In this document: piece after piece, positions 5,898 to 12,902 of the stretch | How positions within the stretch are numbered: the stretch's first letter is position 1 | How the letters are laid out: every line of letters begins with the position of its first letter | IMG/VR virus record: IMGVR_UViG_3300031758_000414 | Span: 1 to 29,239 of that record | Length of the DNA: 29,239 bases | Strand: one strand, 5' to 3' | DNA from: a virus | Position numbers and translations under genes: made by a program | Notes under the pieces: generated by a model | What the model was told of the DNA's origin: nothing | The model's input: the letters and a program-made list of their open reading frames with translations, nothing else | Databases searched by the model: none

Positions 5898-5928
5898 TGG
5901 AATGTAGCAAAAAAGCAACATATATTTG
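5896..5928 (+). promoter_or_regulatory. Bacteroidota-type promoter P2 for the replication/recombination operon
   Basis: TTTG at 5896-5899 and TATATTTG at 5921-5928 have a 21-base spacer. The element is nearly a copy of P1, including AATGTAGC at 5901-5908 and ACATATnTTTGCC. Transcription would start near 5935, giving a short A-rich leader before the gene at 5979. The rest of 5810-5978 holds only the weak hairpin and the palindrome. Confidence 0.75.
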
Positions 5929-5978
5929 CCCCATTAATAACGATAACAACTCAAAAAACAACTTTTAAAATTAACGAT

Positions 5979-6164
5979 ATGGAAAATCAATCAACAATCG
6001 CAATCGAATCCACAATCGAATTGATGGACTCTTACAACTTGTTTGAAAACCTTAACAAGAGAGAGGTTGAGCGAATTAAAAGTGCTTTGAAAAGCATTGC
6101 TATTGCGGGTTATTTGGATGCAAAAAACACGCTTAATAACACAACCCTTGAAATCAATTTGTAA
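5979..6164 (+). CDS. Small unknown early protein (61 aa)
   Basis: I do not recognise the family. The protein starts MENQSTIAIESTIELMDSYN and has a helical middle (LNKREVERIKSALKSIAIAG). It is the first gene after promoter P2 and is preceded by an A/T-rich leader (AATTAACGAT before the ATG) without a Shine-Dalgarno sequence, as is typical for Bacteroidota. It has no cysteines, no membrane segment and no known motif. First genes of early phage operons are often host-takeover or anti-defence proteins, but nothing here shows that. Confidence 0.65.
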   Translation: MENQSTIAIESTIELMDSYNLFENLNKREVERIKSALKSIAIAGYLDAKNTLNNTTLEINL

Positions 6165-6189
6165 TTAACAATTATAAAAAATCAATTTT

Positions 6190-6402
6190 ATGACAATCCA
6201 AGCATCTTACACACTTATCATCAACGACTTGCCAAACCGCACGTCGCAAATCATCGAATTTCGTAACATTAGAGAAGCACTCAACTCGTTCATCGAGCGA
6301 TGTGATTCTCTCGACCTCGAATATCGTGAGGACAATAACGGCAATTTTATCGCAGGCGGTATCGGTCGCGACTTTGAACTTGAACTAATTAGCAATTTCT
6401 AA
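6190..6402 (+). CDS. Small unknown protein (70 aa)
   Basis: The protein begins MTIQASYTLIINDLPNRTSQ and continues through a helical stretch (FRNIREALNSFIERCDSL) to a beta-like end (GGIGRDFELELISNF). The alternating beta-alpha-beta pattern suggests a compact fold. I do not recognise a family. It lies 25 bases after the previous gene and 11 before the next, in the P2 operon, with A/T-rich spacers. Confidence 0.65.
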   Translation: MTIQASYTLIINDLPNRTSQIIEFRNIREALNSFIERCDSLDLEYREDNNGNFIAGGIGRDFELELISNF

Positions 6403-6413
6403 ATTCAATTTAT

Positions 6414-6725
6414 ATGTCAAAAAAGACAATCACTCACGTTATTCATCGCCCAATGGCGGTCGATAGCATCACCATCGAATTGCCGTACTACTGTCGCAAC
6501 AAGGTGGGCAACTATTTGTATCATTGTATCGTTGACGACGACAAAGTCCTCAACTTACTAGTCACGCAAAGTGGGGGGTTCATTAGCACCAGTGACGACG
6601 TCACGAAATTGCTCAATGACCCATCACTTGAACCCTGCTCACGCGAGGAGTTCATTCAATCATACGCAAAAGTCAATGATTCATTCACTAAACTACTCCC
6701 ATACGATGGACACCTCGACAATTGA
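6414..6725 (+). CDS. Unknown early protein (103 aa)
   Basis: The protein begins MSKKTITHVIHRPMAVDSIT and contains a beta-rich first half (ITIELPYYCRNKVGNYLYHC) and a helical second half (SREEFIQSYAKVNDSFTKLL). I recognise no family or catalytic motif. It overlaps the start of the recombinase gene by 20 bases, so it is probably translated together with it and could be an accessory to recombination. That is inference from position. Confidence 0.65.
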   Translation: MSKKTITHVIHRPMAVDSITIELPYYCRNKVGNYLYHCIVDDDKVLNLLVTQSGGFISTSDDVTKLLNDPSLEPCSREEFIQSYAKVNDSFTKLLPYDGHLDN

Positions 6726-7368
6726 TGCATTGCAAAAATTCAATCAACGATTGAACTCTCAACCCTCCGATGAGGGGGTTGAGTCAACTCCCGATGGTAA
6801 GGCGCGAACGCTTGTCATCAGTCACATCGAAATGACGCTCGACGAATTGTTTTTCGGCCAGTGGTCAACTGAGTCGTTCCAATGGTCGGCAATTGCTAAT
6901 GAGGTGCAAGGGTGTCTTGAACTTGTGGTCACTCACCCAATCACAGGCGAGAAGATTAAGCGCACTGGTTGTGCTTCGGTCATCATAATGGTCGACCGAG
7001 TGCCTGACGCCCTTAAAAATGACCCGCAAGCACGAAATCAGTGGGCATTGTCACCATCTAACAAAAAACCGAATGCGCTAGATATGGCATTCCCAAAATT
7101 GAAAGCGGAGTGCCTTAAAAATGCGGCTCAGTCGCTAGGCAAGATATTCGGTCGCGACTTGAATCGCAAGAATGCCGACACATATCGCCCATTTAAGTTG
7201 CAAAAGTCAGTAACCCAGTTGCCTGAGAGCACGATGATAAGACTTGAGCAAGGAATCAAAACAGGTGCGGACGAATTCGAGATTCGCAGTGCAATGGATG
7301 CCCTCGCCGAACTGATGAGCGATGACCAAAAAAACCGATTAAACCAACTAATTCAAGAAAGACAATGA
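6706..7368 (+). CDS. Rad52-like single-strand annealing protein (220 aa)
   Basis: The core FFGQWSTESFQWSAIANEVQ (residues about 45-64), followed by a hydrophobic strand and then LKAECLKNAAQSLGKIFGRD (about 130-149), matches the Rad52/22-like phage annealases (Sak group). These coat single-stranded DNA and pair complementary strands during phage recombination and repair. The start is ATG 6706. An upstream in-frame extension of 45 residues overlaps the previous gene in another frame and looks unlike protein. A YqaJ exonuclease follows nearby, so together they form an exonuclease/annealase recombination pair like lambda Red. The stop overlaps the next start (ATGA). Confidence 0.85.
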   Translation: MDTSTIDALQKFNQRLNSQPSDEGVESTPDGKARTLVISHIEMTLDELFFGQWSTESFQWSAIANEVQGCLELVVTHPITGEKIKRTGCASVIIMVDRVPDALKNDPQARNQWALSPSNKKPNALDMAFPKLKAECLKNAAQSLGKIFGRDLNRKNADTYRPFKLQKSVTQLPESTMIRLEQGIKTGADEFEIRSAMDALAELMSDDQKNRLNQLIQERQ

Positions 7369-7541
7369 TTGAAAAAATTAGTTCCTTGGTTTTTATGATT
7401 TTGTTCATAACAACTTTGATTTTCCCATTTTATCTAGTGTGGAAAACCGACCGCGAATTGACCAAGCAAATCGAAGACGTAAAAAAGTTACTCGATGAGC
7501 AAGAAAACGAATTAAATCAATTAACACAAGAAAACGAATGA
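7365..7541 (+). CDS. Small membrane-anchored coiled-coil protein (58 aa)
   Basis: The ATG overlaps the annealase stop (ATGA), and the TGA overlaps the exonuclease start. One hydrophobic helix (LVFMILFITTLIFPFYLVW, residues 8-26) is followed by a charged heptad-like tail (TKQIEDVKKLLDEQENELNQ). With TDR after the helix, the coiled coil is probably cytoplasmic. It could tether a partner to the membrane or act as a small spacer. The function is unknown, and its position between the two recombination genes is odd. Confidence 0.7.
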   Translation: MIEKISSLVFMILFITTLIFPFYLVWKTDRELTKQIEDVKKLLDEQENELNQLTQENE

Positions 7542-8239
7542 ACCAGTATATTCAAGACGCGATGATGCACATCGCACAAAATTCAATCGCTTGGGACAAG
7601 ATTCGCCTCGGCAAGTTCACAGGTAGCGGAATCAGTGCGTTGATGACTGACCCTCGCACCAAGGCCGACAAGGATGCAGGCAAATGGTCACAAACCGCCG
7701 AAAAGTATATCATTGGCAAAGCAATGGAGGTCATCACAGGTCAATCGAATGACGATGCGTTTGGTCGTGCAATCGAATGGGGTAACGAATGGGAAGAGCA
7801 CGCCATTGAGCAAGTGCGCATCGCCCTCAATTCACCCGCCGACCGAACCGATATCAAACCATCATTTAAATTATTCAATGACTACACTGGTTGTTCGCCT
7901 GATGCGTTGATGTATCATTCGGCAATGGGTATAGAGGTAGGTGTTGAGGTCAAGTGCCCATTCAACTCGGTCAACCATTATATGCATTCGCGTGTTGTCG
8001 ACGGTGCTTCACTTTACGATGTCAACGAGGACTACTTTTATCAGGTTCAATTAAATATGTTGACCTTTAATCGTACACATTGGGTGTTCGCGTCGTATGA
8101 CCCTCGTCAACCCGAACATCGAATGTTGCACTTGTCATTGATTGAGTTTGATTCCGAGCGTGTAGGTCAATTACTAGAGCGCATTGAACGTGCTGACGCA
8201 TACCGACGCGAGATTGTTCAAAAATGGAATGCATTGTAA
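7538..8239 (+). CDS. YqaJ-type recombination exonuclease (233 aa)
   Basis: This is a lambda-exonuclease-like nuclease of the PD-(D/E)XK fold that degrades one strand of duplex ends to provide single strands for the annealase. Motifs: GNEWEEHA (Glu86/87), GCSPDALMY (Asp122), GVEVKCP (Glu137, Lys139) and FYQVQLNM (Gln169). All expected active-site residues are visible. The N-terminal RLGKFTGSGISALM also fits the YqaJ family (S/T-A-S type opening). The 233 aa length is normal for the family. It sits in the replication and recombination operon, coupled to the preceding membrane peptide by ATGA. Confidence 0.9.
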   Translation: MNQYIQDAMMHIAQNSIAWDKIRLGKFTGSGISALMTDPRTKADKDAGKWSQTAEKYIIGKAMEVITGQSNDDAFGRAIEWGNEWEEHAIEQVRIALNSPADRTDIKPSFKLFNDYTGCSPDALMYHSAMGIEVGVEVKCPFNSVNHYMHSRVVDGASLYDVNEDYFYQVQLNMLTFNRTHWVFASYDPRQPEHRMLHLSLIEFDSERVGQLLERIERADAYRREIVQKWNAL

Positions 8240-8293
8240 ACAAATTACAATCACTCAATTCATTTAATGGTGTACTATTGTACTGCGACTCAG

Positions 8294-8386
8294 ATGAAAA
8301 AATCAAATACTTACCGTCACCGCATTGCCATAGCATTCTCGTGCACTGGGTCGCCTTTGCGTGTGGCGGTAGTATTTTTCAAATGA
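8294..8386 (+). CDS. Possible tiny protein before the helicase loader (30 aa)
   Basis: The frame starts at ATG 8294 (MKKSNTYRHRIAIAFSCTG) and ends in a TGA that overlaps the ATG of the helicase-loader gene (ATGA). The coupling and the basic character speak for it; the small size speaks against it. The alternative is that 8240-8382 is an N-terminal extension of the next gene, since another frame is open from ATG 8224. Otherwise this 143-base gap holds nothing I can identify. Confidence 0.3.
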   Translation: MKKSNTYRHRIAIAFSCTGSPLRVAVVFFK

Positions 8387-8997
8387 AAAAATCATTTTTA
8401 CTTTACCTCGATTCACTTGAGGTGCTCAATGTCTTATCGGACGAACAAGCGGGGCAACTATTCAAAGCGATTCGATGCTTGCAATTGGAAATTGATTGTG
8501 ATGTTGACCCATTTATCACTATCGCACTTGCTCCATTCATTCAACAATTTAAGCGTGACAATGACAAATACATGATGATAGTTGAGCGAAATCGTGCGAA
8601 CGGCTTGAAAAATAGCAAGTTATTGCACGCTGAGAAAAGAACCCAATCGAACCCAATGGGTACCAATGGCACCCAATTGAACCCAATGGTGACCGATAGT
8701 GATAGTGATAGTGATAGTGATAGTGTATCTACTAACGTAGATAAGAGACGCATTCAAAAAACAAAAGCACCTAGCGAACAAGAGGTCATCGAGTTCTTTA
8801 CATCAAACGGCTACCGCTCCGATATAGCATCAAACGCCTTCAGGTACTATGACTCGGCGGGTTGGCGTGATTCACGAGGCAAGGCGGTCATTAATTGGAA
8901 GCAAAAAATGAGAGGTGTTTGGTTCAAGGACGAACACAAGGCCAAACAACTCAATCAATCAACCTATCAATCATCAACTAAATATCGACCAGTATGA
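8383..8997 (+). CDS. DUF6291-type replisome organiser / helicase loader (204 aa)
   Basis: The N-terminal domain, from MKKSFLLYLDSLEVLNVLSD to RDNDKYMMIVERNRANGLKN, matches the DUF6291 pattern, and these families start at MKxSFxLY. I therefore place the start at 8383, although the frame is open back to an ATG at 8224. A low-complexity linker (NPMGTNGTQLNPM, then Asp-Ser repeats) follows. The C-terminal domain (EQEVIEFFTSNGYRSDIASN, then GWRDSRGKAVINWKQKMRGV) is typical of the tail of phage replisome organisers. It overlaps the DnaB gene (ATGA), so loading of that helicase at the origin is the likely role. The linker is encoded by simple repeats and may vary in length. Confidence 0.7.
   Translation: MKKSFLLYLDSLEVLNVLSDEQAGQLFKAIRCLQLEIDCDVDPFITIALAPFIQQFKRDNDKYMMIVERNRANGLKNSKLLHAEKRTQSNPMGTNGTQLNPMVTDSDSDSDSDSVSTNVDKRRIQKTKAPSEQEVIEFFTSNGYRSDIASNAFRYYDSAGWRDSRGKAVINWKQKMRGVWFKDEHKAKQLNQSTYQSSTKYRPV
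8641..8689 (+). repeat. Two 19-base direct repeats in the helicase-loader linker
   Basis: ACCCAATCGAACCCAATGG (8641-8659) recurs with one mismatch at 8671-8689, exactly 30 bases on, so the reading frame is kept. It encodes the QSNPM...QLNPM repeat. It probably arose by duplication in a disordered linker. Confidence 0.8.
8695..8724 (+). repeat. GATAGT microsatellite, five copies
   Basis: Five perfect tandem copies of GATAGT encode five Asp-Ser dipeptides in the linker. The unit is six bases, so copy-number changes keep the frame and alter linker length by two residues each. Confidence 0.95.
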
Positions 8998-10319
8998 ACT
9001 ATGATATCGAAATCGAACAATGTATTCTCGGCGCGATGTTGCTTGAACCCTCAAGCGTTGCAAGTGTCATTTCACAAGTTACGACCGAGATGTATTTTCA
9101 CCCAAGACATCAAACGATTCATTCAGCAATCGTTGAATTGACAAATCAAAATCAACCTGTCGACCTGTTAACAGTGAATCGAATACTCCGCAAGACTGGT
9201 GACATCGAATCAGTCGGAGCGTCATACCTATCACAACTAACAAATCGCATCGCATCCACTGTCAACCTAGACACTTGGTGCAAGTTGCTCTATGAATTTC
9301 ACCTGATGAGGCAAATGCGGAACATATGCCTCGAAATTGCCGATAAGACGACGATAGATGAATCCGACGCCTTTGACCTATATGCTGAGGTAATTTCAAA
9401 ACTTGAGTCGATTCTTGCGTCTAATATCAAAAGCGACGTTAAGCATATCAGTCAATTGTCAAACGAGGTGACCAAGAGCATCATCACACGAATGAACTCC
9501 GCTAGTGAGGTGAGCGGGTATTCGAGTAGTATCAAAAGCGTTGACAACCTCATTGGAGGACACCAAAAGTCCGATTTGATGTATATGGCAGGGCGACCCG
9601 CAATGGGCAAGACTGCAATGGCATTGACCGAGGTGCTTGAACTTGCAAAAAAAGGTATACCAGTAGCGTTTTTCTCACTTGAGATGTCGTCTCAACAAAT
9701 CACTTACCGCCTGATGTCCATGCTCAGTGGTATCGATGGGTCAACGCTGATGAAATATCGACTCGATGATGAGACCCTCAAAACATATTATCGGAATCTA
9801 GACCGATTGAATTCACTCCCCATCTATATTGACGATACCCCTGCATTATCAGTCATCGACCTAAGGGCAAAAGTCAAGAGATTGCAACACAAACACCAAG
9901 TCGAGGTCGTGTTTGTTGACTACGTCCAATTAATGACCAGTGGAACAAAGGCCAAGGGCGTCAGCCGTGAACAAGAATTGAGTCACATCAGTCGCAATCT
10001 TAAGTTGATTGCAAAGGAATGCAACATTCCGATGATTGTGCTTGCTCAATTGTCACGAGGAGTTGAGTCGAGAAGCGAAAAGCGACCATTGTTGAGCGAC
10101 TTGCGTGAATCAGGTTCGCTTGAGCAAGATGCCGATATTGTATCATTTTTATTCCGACCTGAATACTATGACATGATGCGCGACGAACAAGGCAATTCAA
10201 CCGAGGGACTGGGTGAGTATATCGTCGCCAAACAACGAAACGGGAGCATCGGCATTGCACAAATGCGATTCCATCCGTCAATTATGAAATATACTGATTA
10301 CACCGAAAACCCTTTTTAA
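8994..10319 (+). CDS. dnaB: Replicative DNA helicase, DnaB family (441 aa)
   Basis: The N-terminal DnaB domain begins IEIEQCILGAMLLEPSSVAS. The RecA-like domain has Walker A AGRPAMGKTAM (residues about 199-209), then FFSLEMSSQQ, Walker B VEVVFVDYVQLM (about 300), AQLSRGVESR and a C-terminal RNGSIG with an arginine-finger-like motif. The family forms a hexamer that unwinds DNA ahead of the fork. All core motifs are present at normal length. It is coupled by ATGA to the loader gene before it and directly abuts the methyltransferase gene after it. Confidence 0.95.
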   Translation: MNYDIEIEQCILGAMLLEPSSVASVISQVTTEMYFHPRHQTIHSAIVELTNQNQPVDLLTVNRILRKTGDIESVGASYLSQLTNRIASTVNLDTWCKLLYEFHLMRQMRNICLEIADKTTIDESDAFDLYAEVISKLESILASNIKSDVKHISQLSNEVTKSIITRMNSASEVSGYSSSIKSVDNLIGGHQKSDLMYMAGRPAMGKTAMALTEVLELAKKGIPVAFFSLEMSSQQITYRLMSMLSGIDGSTLMKYRLDDETLKTYYRNLDRLNSLPIYIDDTPALSVIDLRAKVKRLQHKHQVEVVFVDYVQLMTSGTKAKGVSREQELSHISRNLKLIAKECNIPMIVLAQLSRGVESRSEKRPLLSDLRESGSLEQDADIVSFLFRPEYYDMMRDEQGNSTEGLGEYIVAKQRNGSIGIAQMRFHPSIMKYTDYTENPF

Positions 10320-11573
10320 ATGAGACACGGTTCACTATTTTCAGGAATTGGAGGTTTTGACCTCGCATCCGAATGGATGGGGTGGGAAAATGTATTTCAT
10401 TGCGAATGGAATCCCTTCGGACAACGAGTGCTTCAACACTACTGGCCTAATGCCGAATTATTCGACGATATAACAAAAACAAATTTTACAAAATACTATG
10501 GAACAATTGACCTTATTTCAGGTGGATTCCCTTGTCAACCCTATTCAGCAAGTGGAAAGCGACTCGGCAAAGAAGACGAACGCCATCTATGGCCTGAAAT
10601 GCTTAGAGCAATACGAGAGATTGCCCCGCGTTACGTCGTGGGCGAAAATGTTCGCGGGATTACTAATTGGAACGGGGGAATGGTATTCGACGAGGTGTGT
10701 GCTGACTTGGAAAATCTTGGGTATCAAGTCGCGCCCTTTATTATTCCTGCGTGCTCGGTCAATGCCGTGCACCAACGAGAGCGAGTTTGGTTTATTGCCT
10801 ACTCCGACCGTGATAGATGGTGTCAAGACAGGCGACATGACAGGTTCGGCAAAAATGTTAATGGGTGCAACAATGAGGAGTTCGGGGCAACAAATACAAA
10901 GGACGCTATCGGATGCGGTACAAATGGAGGTGCTCAAGACGAACCCTGCTCTTGCGCTAGAATTGGCGTCAAAACAATTTGTGAAAAGGACAAAACTACC
11001 GACTCAAGAGGAATTTGTCGAATGGATAAAAACATTGGGAACAAAAAAGGAATTAGCGACGACATTGAACCTCAAATTGACAACAGTGGAGCACTGGTAT
11101 CGAACGGACAAGGTAGGATTCAGTCACCCATCTATACAGGATTGGGAAGCAATCAAGACTCACTATCCTGTGCCGTTGGAATTAGACACGAAAATGACAC
11201 ACCAAGAATCAATCGAATGGCAAGGAATGTTGCCGACACCGAGCGCATTCGATTGCAAGAATGGAATGAAACCGCAAACGTATCTAGCGAGAAAAAAGAG
11301 ACACCAAGAAAAGGGGGTCAATCTTCAATACGCCCTGAAGCAAATTGCAGCCGATATTTCGCACGAACAAACTGGCAAGATTTCCCAACTCAATCCCCGA
11401 TTTGTGGCCGAAATGATGGGATTCCCGCCGAATTGGACGGAATTACCATTTCTAAATGGCGAACCGAAAGCATAAAGGCATATGGCAACGCAATTGTGCC
11501 ACAAGTAGTGTATCAAATCTTTAAATCAATTCAAGAATATGAAAATCTATCGAAACAAAGACCAGTCATTTGA
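10320..11573 (+). CDS. DNA cytosine-5 methyltransferase (417 aa)
   Basis: Motif I is LFSGIGGFDLA (residues 6-16), motif IV is GGFPCQPYS with catalytic Cys72, motif VI is GENVRG (108-113), motif VIII is QRERVWFIA (152-160) and motif X is YGNAIVPQV near the C-terminus. It would methylate cytosine in a short target to protect phage DNA from host restriction. The stretch between motif VIII and X (about 160-370), where target recognition should lie, is rich in Asn, Gly, Asp and Cys and looks poorly ordered. It is also the part that fully encodes another protein in a second frame. The enzyme may therefore have an unusual or degenerate recognition domain. It starts directly after the DnaB stop. Confidence 0.9.
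   Translation: MRHGSLFSGIGGFDLASEWMGWENVFHCEWNPFGQRVLQHYWPNAELFDDITKTNFTKYYGTIDLISGGFPCQPYSASGKRLGKEDERHLWPEMLRAIREIAPRYVVGENVRGITNWNGGMVFDEVCADLENLGYQVAPFIIPACSVNAVHQRERVWFIAYSDRDRWCQDRRHDRFGKNVNGCNNEEFGATNTKDAIGCGTNGGAQDEPCSCARIGVKTICEKDKTTDSRGICRMDKNIGNKKGISDDIEPQIDNSGALVSNGQGRIQSPIYTGLGSNQDSLSCAVGIRHENDTPRINRMARNVADTERIRLQEWNETANVSSEKKETPRKGGQSSIRPEANCSRYFARTNWQDFPTQSPICGRNDGIPAELDGITISKWRTESIKAYGNAIVPQVVYQIFKSIQEYENLSKQRPVI
10498..11475 (+). CDS. Overprinted protein inside the methyltransferase gene (325 aa)
   Basis: A 325-codon frame lies wholly inside the methyltransferase gene, shifted by +1, from ATG 10498 to the stop ending at 11475. It has normal-looking protein content: MEQLTLFQVDSLVNPIQQVE at the start, VGLLPTPT-like FGLLPTPTVIDGVKTGD in the middle, an HTH-like LATTLNLKLTTVEHWYRTDK, then GMLPTPSAFDCKNG, and FVAEMMGFPPNWTELPF at the end. 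From memory, the LFQxDSLVNP, LLPTPT and MMGFPxxW motifs recur in methylase-associated phage proteins, which argues that this frame is expressed. It might supply target recognition or partner the enzyme. No methyltransferase catalytic motif is present in it. The function is unknown. Confidence 0.65.
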   Translation: MEQLTLFQVDSLVNPIQQVESDSAKKTNAIYGLKCLEQYERLPRVTSWAKMFAGLLIGTGEWYSTRCVLTWKILGIKSRPLLFLRARSMPCTNESEFGLLPTPTVIDGVKTGDMTGSAKMLMGATMRSSGQQIQRTLSDAVQMEVLKTNPALALELASKQFVKRTKLPTQEEFVEWIKTLGTKKELATTLNLKLTTVEHWYRTDKVGFSHPSIQDWEAIKTHYPVPLELDTKMTHQESIEWQGMLPTPSAFDCKNGMKPQTYLARKKRHQEKGVNLQYALKQIAADISHEQTGKISQLNPRFVAEMMGFPPNWTELPFLNGEPKA

Positions 11574-11766
11574 TGTCGTCAATGACAATGGAGTATTATT
11601 TCACTTGCACAATGATTGCATTCGCGTCATCGGTCGCGTCAGTCATAAATGGCAACATCACTCGCGTGCAATCAAACGCATTCCCGCTAGATATTCACGA
11701 TATTTGTTAGTATTAACAAACGCGACTATCAATGAAAAAATGCAAGATATGTCGAGAATTCTTTGA
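11539..11766 (+). CDS. Small basic unknown protein (75 aa)
   Basis: The ATG lies inside the last codons of the methyltransferase gene, and the frame overlaps the ninG start by 35 bases. The protein begins MKIYRNKDQSFDVVNDNGVL and continues with a basic middle (WQHHSRAIKRIPARYSRYLL). It may bind nucleic acid because of its charge, but I see no motif. Overlaps on both sides make it fit the operon's packing. The family is not recognised. Confidence 0.55.
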   Translation: MKIYRNKDQSFDVVNDNGVLFHLHNDCIRVIGRVSHKWQHHSRAIKRIPARYSRYLLVLTNATINEKMQDMSRIL

Positions 11767-12256
11767 ACCGACTTATTCATCATTGCAACCAACTTGCACG
11801 AAACCTCAATGCATCATCTCATATGCAAAAAGAGTCGAAGAGAAAAAAAGCAAACGCGAAATCAAAGCGATGCGCGAACGAGTCAAGTCAGTCAGTCACT
11901 GGCGACGAGACTTGCAACAAGCATTCAACGCATATATCAGGGCAAGAGATAAGCATCGACCATGCATCAGTTGTGACCGACCACTCGTCGGCAAATATGA
12001 TGCAGGTCACTTCTACTCGGTGGGTTCTTATCCGAACTTGAGATTTCACGAGCATAATTGTCACGGCCAGTGTGTCGAGTGCAACCAACATAAACACGGC
12101 AATCTCATCGAGTACTCATTAAGATTGCCTGACCGAATAGGTGTCACCGAATACAACGCATTGCATCAAATCAAAAATGAACCCCTCCGACTTTCACTTG
12201 ACGAGATAAAAACGAAAATCAAATACTATCGAAATCTTCTTAAATCAATTCAATAA
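11732..12256 (+). CDS. ninG: NinG-like recombination endonuclease (174 aa)
   Basis: The protein opens with a Cys-rich segment (MKKCKICREFFEP, then CTKPQC), followed by a charged helix (VEEKKSKREIKAMRERVKSV) and ISCDRPLVGKYDAGHFYSVG. It ends with an HNH-like cluster (NCHGQCVECNQHKHGN). This order matches the lambda NinG (Rap) family, structure-specific endonucleases that act on recombination joints. The pattern of Cys and His ligands is complete. It fits with the annealase and exonuclease upstream as the resolving step. The stop overlaps the next start (TAATG). Confidence 0.85.
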   Translation: MKKCKICREFFEPTYSSLQPTCTKPQCIISYAKRVEEKKSKREIKAMRERVKSVSHWRRDLQQAFNAYIRARDKHRPCISCDRPLVGKYDAGHFYSVGSYPNLRFHEHNCHGQCVECNQHKHGNLIEYSLRLPDRIGVTEYNALHQIKNEPLRLSLDEIKTKIKYYRNLLKSIQ

Positions 12257-12417
12257 TGTATACCGAAAAACAAATCATTCGCATTACCGAACTACGTCAC
12301 AAGCGATGGTCACTCTTGGGTGACAGTAACTCAATCAGCGAGTCTCAACTGCGAACGCAACTCAATAACGTCAACAACGAATTGTATCTACTAACTGGCA
12401 AAAGACAATACCTATGA
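12256..12417 (+). CDS. Small unknown helical protein (53 aa)
   Basis: The frame is coupled to ninG by TAATG and to the next gene by ATGA. It encodes MYTEKQIIRITELRHKRWSL, then SESQLRTQLNNVNNELYLLT, so a two-helix hairpin is likely. The family is not recognised. Exact fit between two overlaps supports it as a real gene. Confidence 0.6.
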   Translation: MYTEKQIIRITELRHKRWSLLGDSNSISESQLRTQLNNVNNELYLLTGKRQYL

Positions 12418-12902
12418 TTGCGTCGTTCACATATCCCGAATACCTCAACGAGGTCGCTGATGTCATCGGTCGGATGCGAAGCGAATCAAATGAAGAGTTG
12501 CGTTCTTTGTTCCCCGAATTTTCACGAGGAACACAAGAGGACAAAATCAGTCGATTCGGTGTCCTTTGTGAGATGGTATTTGCATACTACCTACAAAAAG
12601 AGGGTAAACAATACAAAATGGGTGTCTTGCTAGGCGGTAAACCAGTACCCGAACCTGATGTCATCATCGGCGACACGCGAATCGATGTCAAATGGATAAG
12701 CGGTGACGAATTCCGAGTAAACACCAAGGCACATCAAAAAAAGAACGACGTCACGCACTATGCATTTGTGCGACTAGCACCTCCTAACTATGCAAAGATG
12801 TGGGTCATTAAGTATGATGAGGTGAGTCGATGGGAAGAAAAAACCGCATTCACGCCGTTTCTATTCAAAAAAATCTATGAACCTCAAGAGCATCGTCGAT
12901 AA
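12414..12902 (+). CDS. PD-(D/E)XK nuclease-like protein (162 aa)
   Basis: Residues about 44-100 carry a PD-(D/E)XK layout: a helix with Glu (FGVLCEMVFAYYLQKEG), then PEPDVIIGDTRIDVKWISGD, where the Asp of PDV and the Asp-Val-Lys of IDVKW would be the catalytic D and (D/E)xK. A following beta stretch THYAFVRL and WVIKYDEV completes the core. Such proteins include resolvases, repair nucleases and restriction enzymes. Given ninG next door, a recombination or repair role is the simplest guess. A role against host or rival DNA is possible. The substrate cannot be told from the sequence. Confidence 0.55.
   Translation: MIASFTYPEYLNEVADVIGRMRSESNEELRSLFPEFSRGTQEDKISRFGVLCEMVFAYYLQKEGKQYKMGVLLGGKPVPEPDVIIGDTRIDVKWISGDEFRVNTKAHQKKNDVTHYAFVRLAPPNYAKMWVIKYDEVSRWEEKTAFTPFLFKKIYEPQEHRR

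Noticed and set aside
8224-8382. Helicase-loader start at ATG 8224
   Set aside because: Family members start at the MKxSFxLY block (ATG 8383), and the extra 53 residues overlap the exonuclease end. It is kept only as an alternative.
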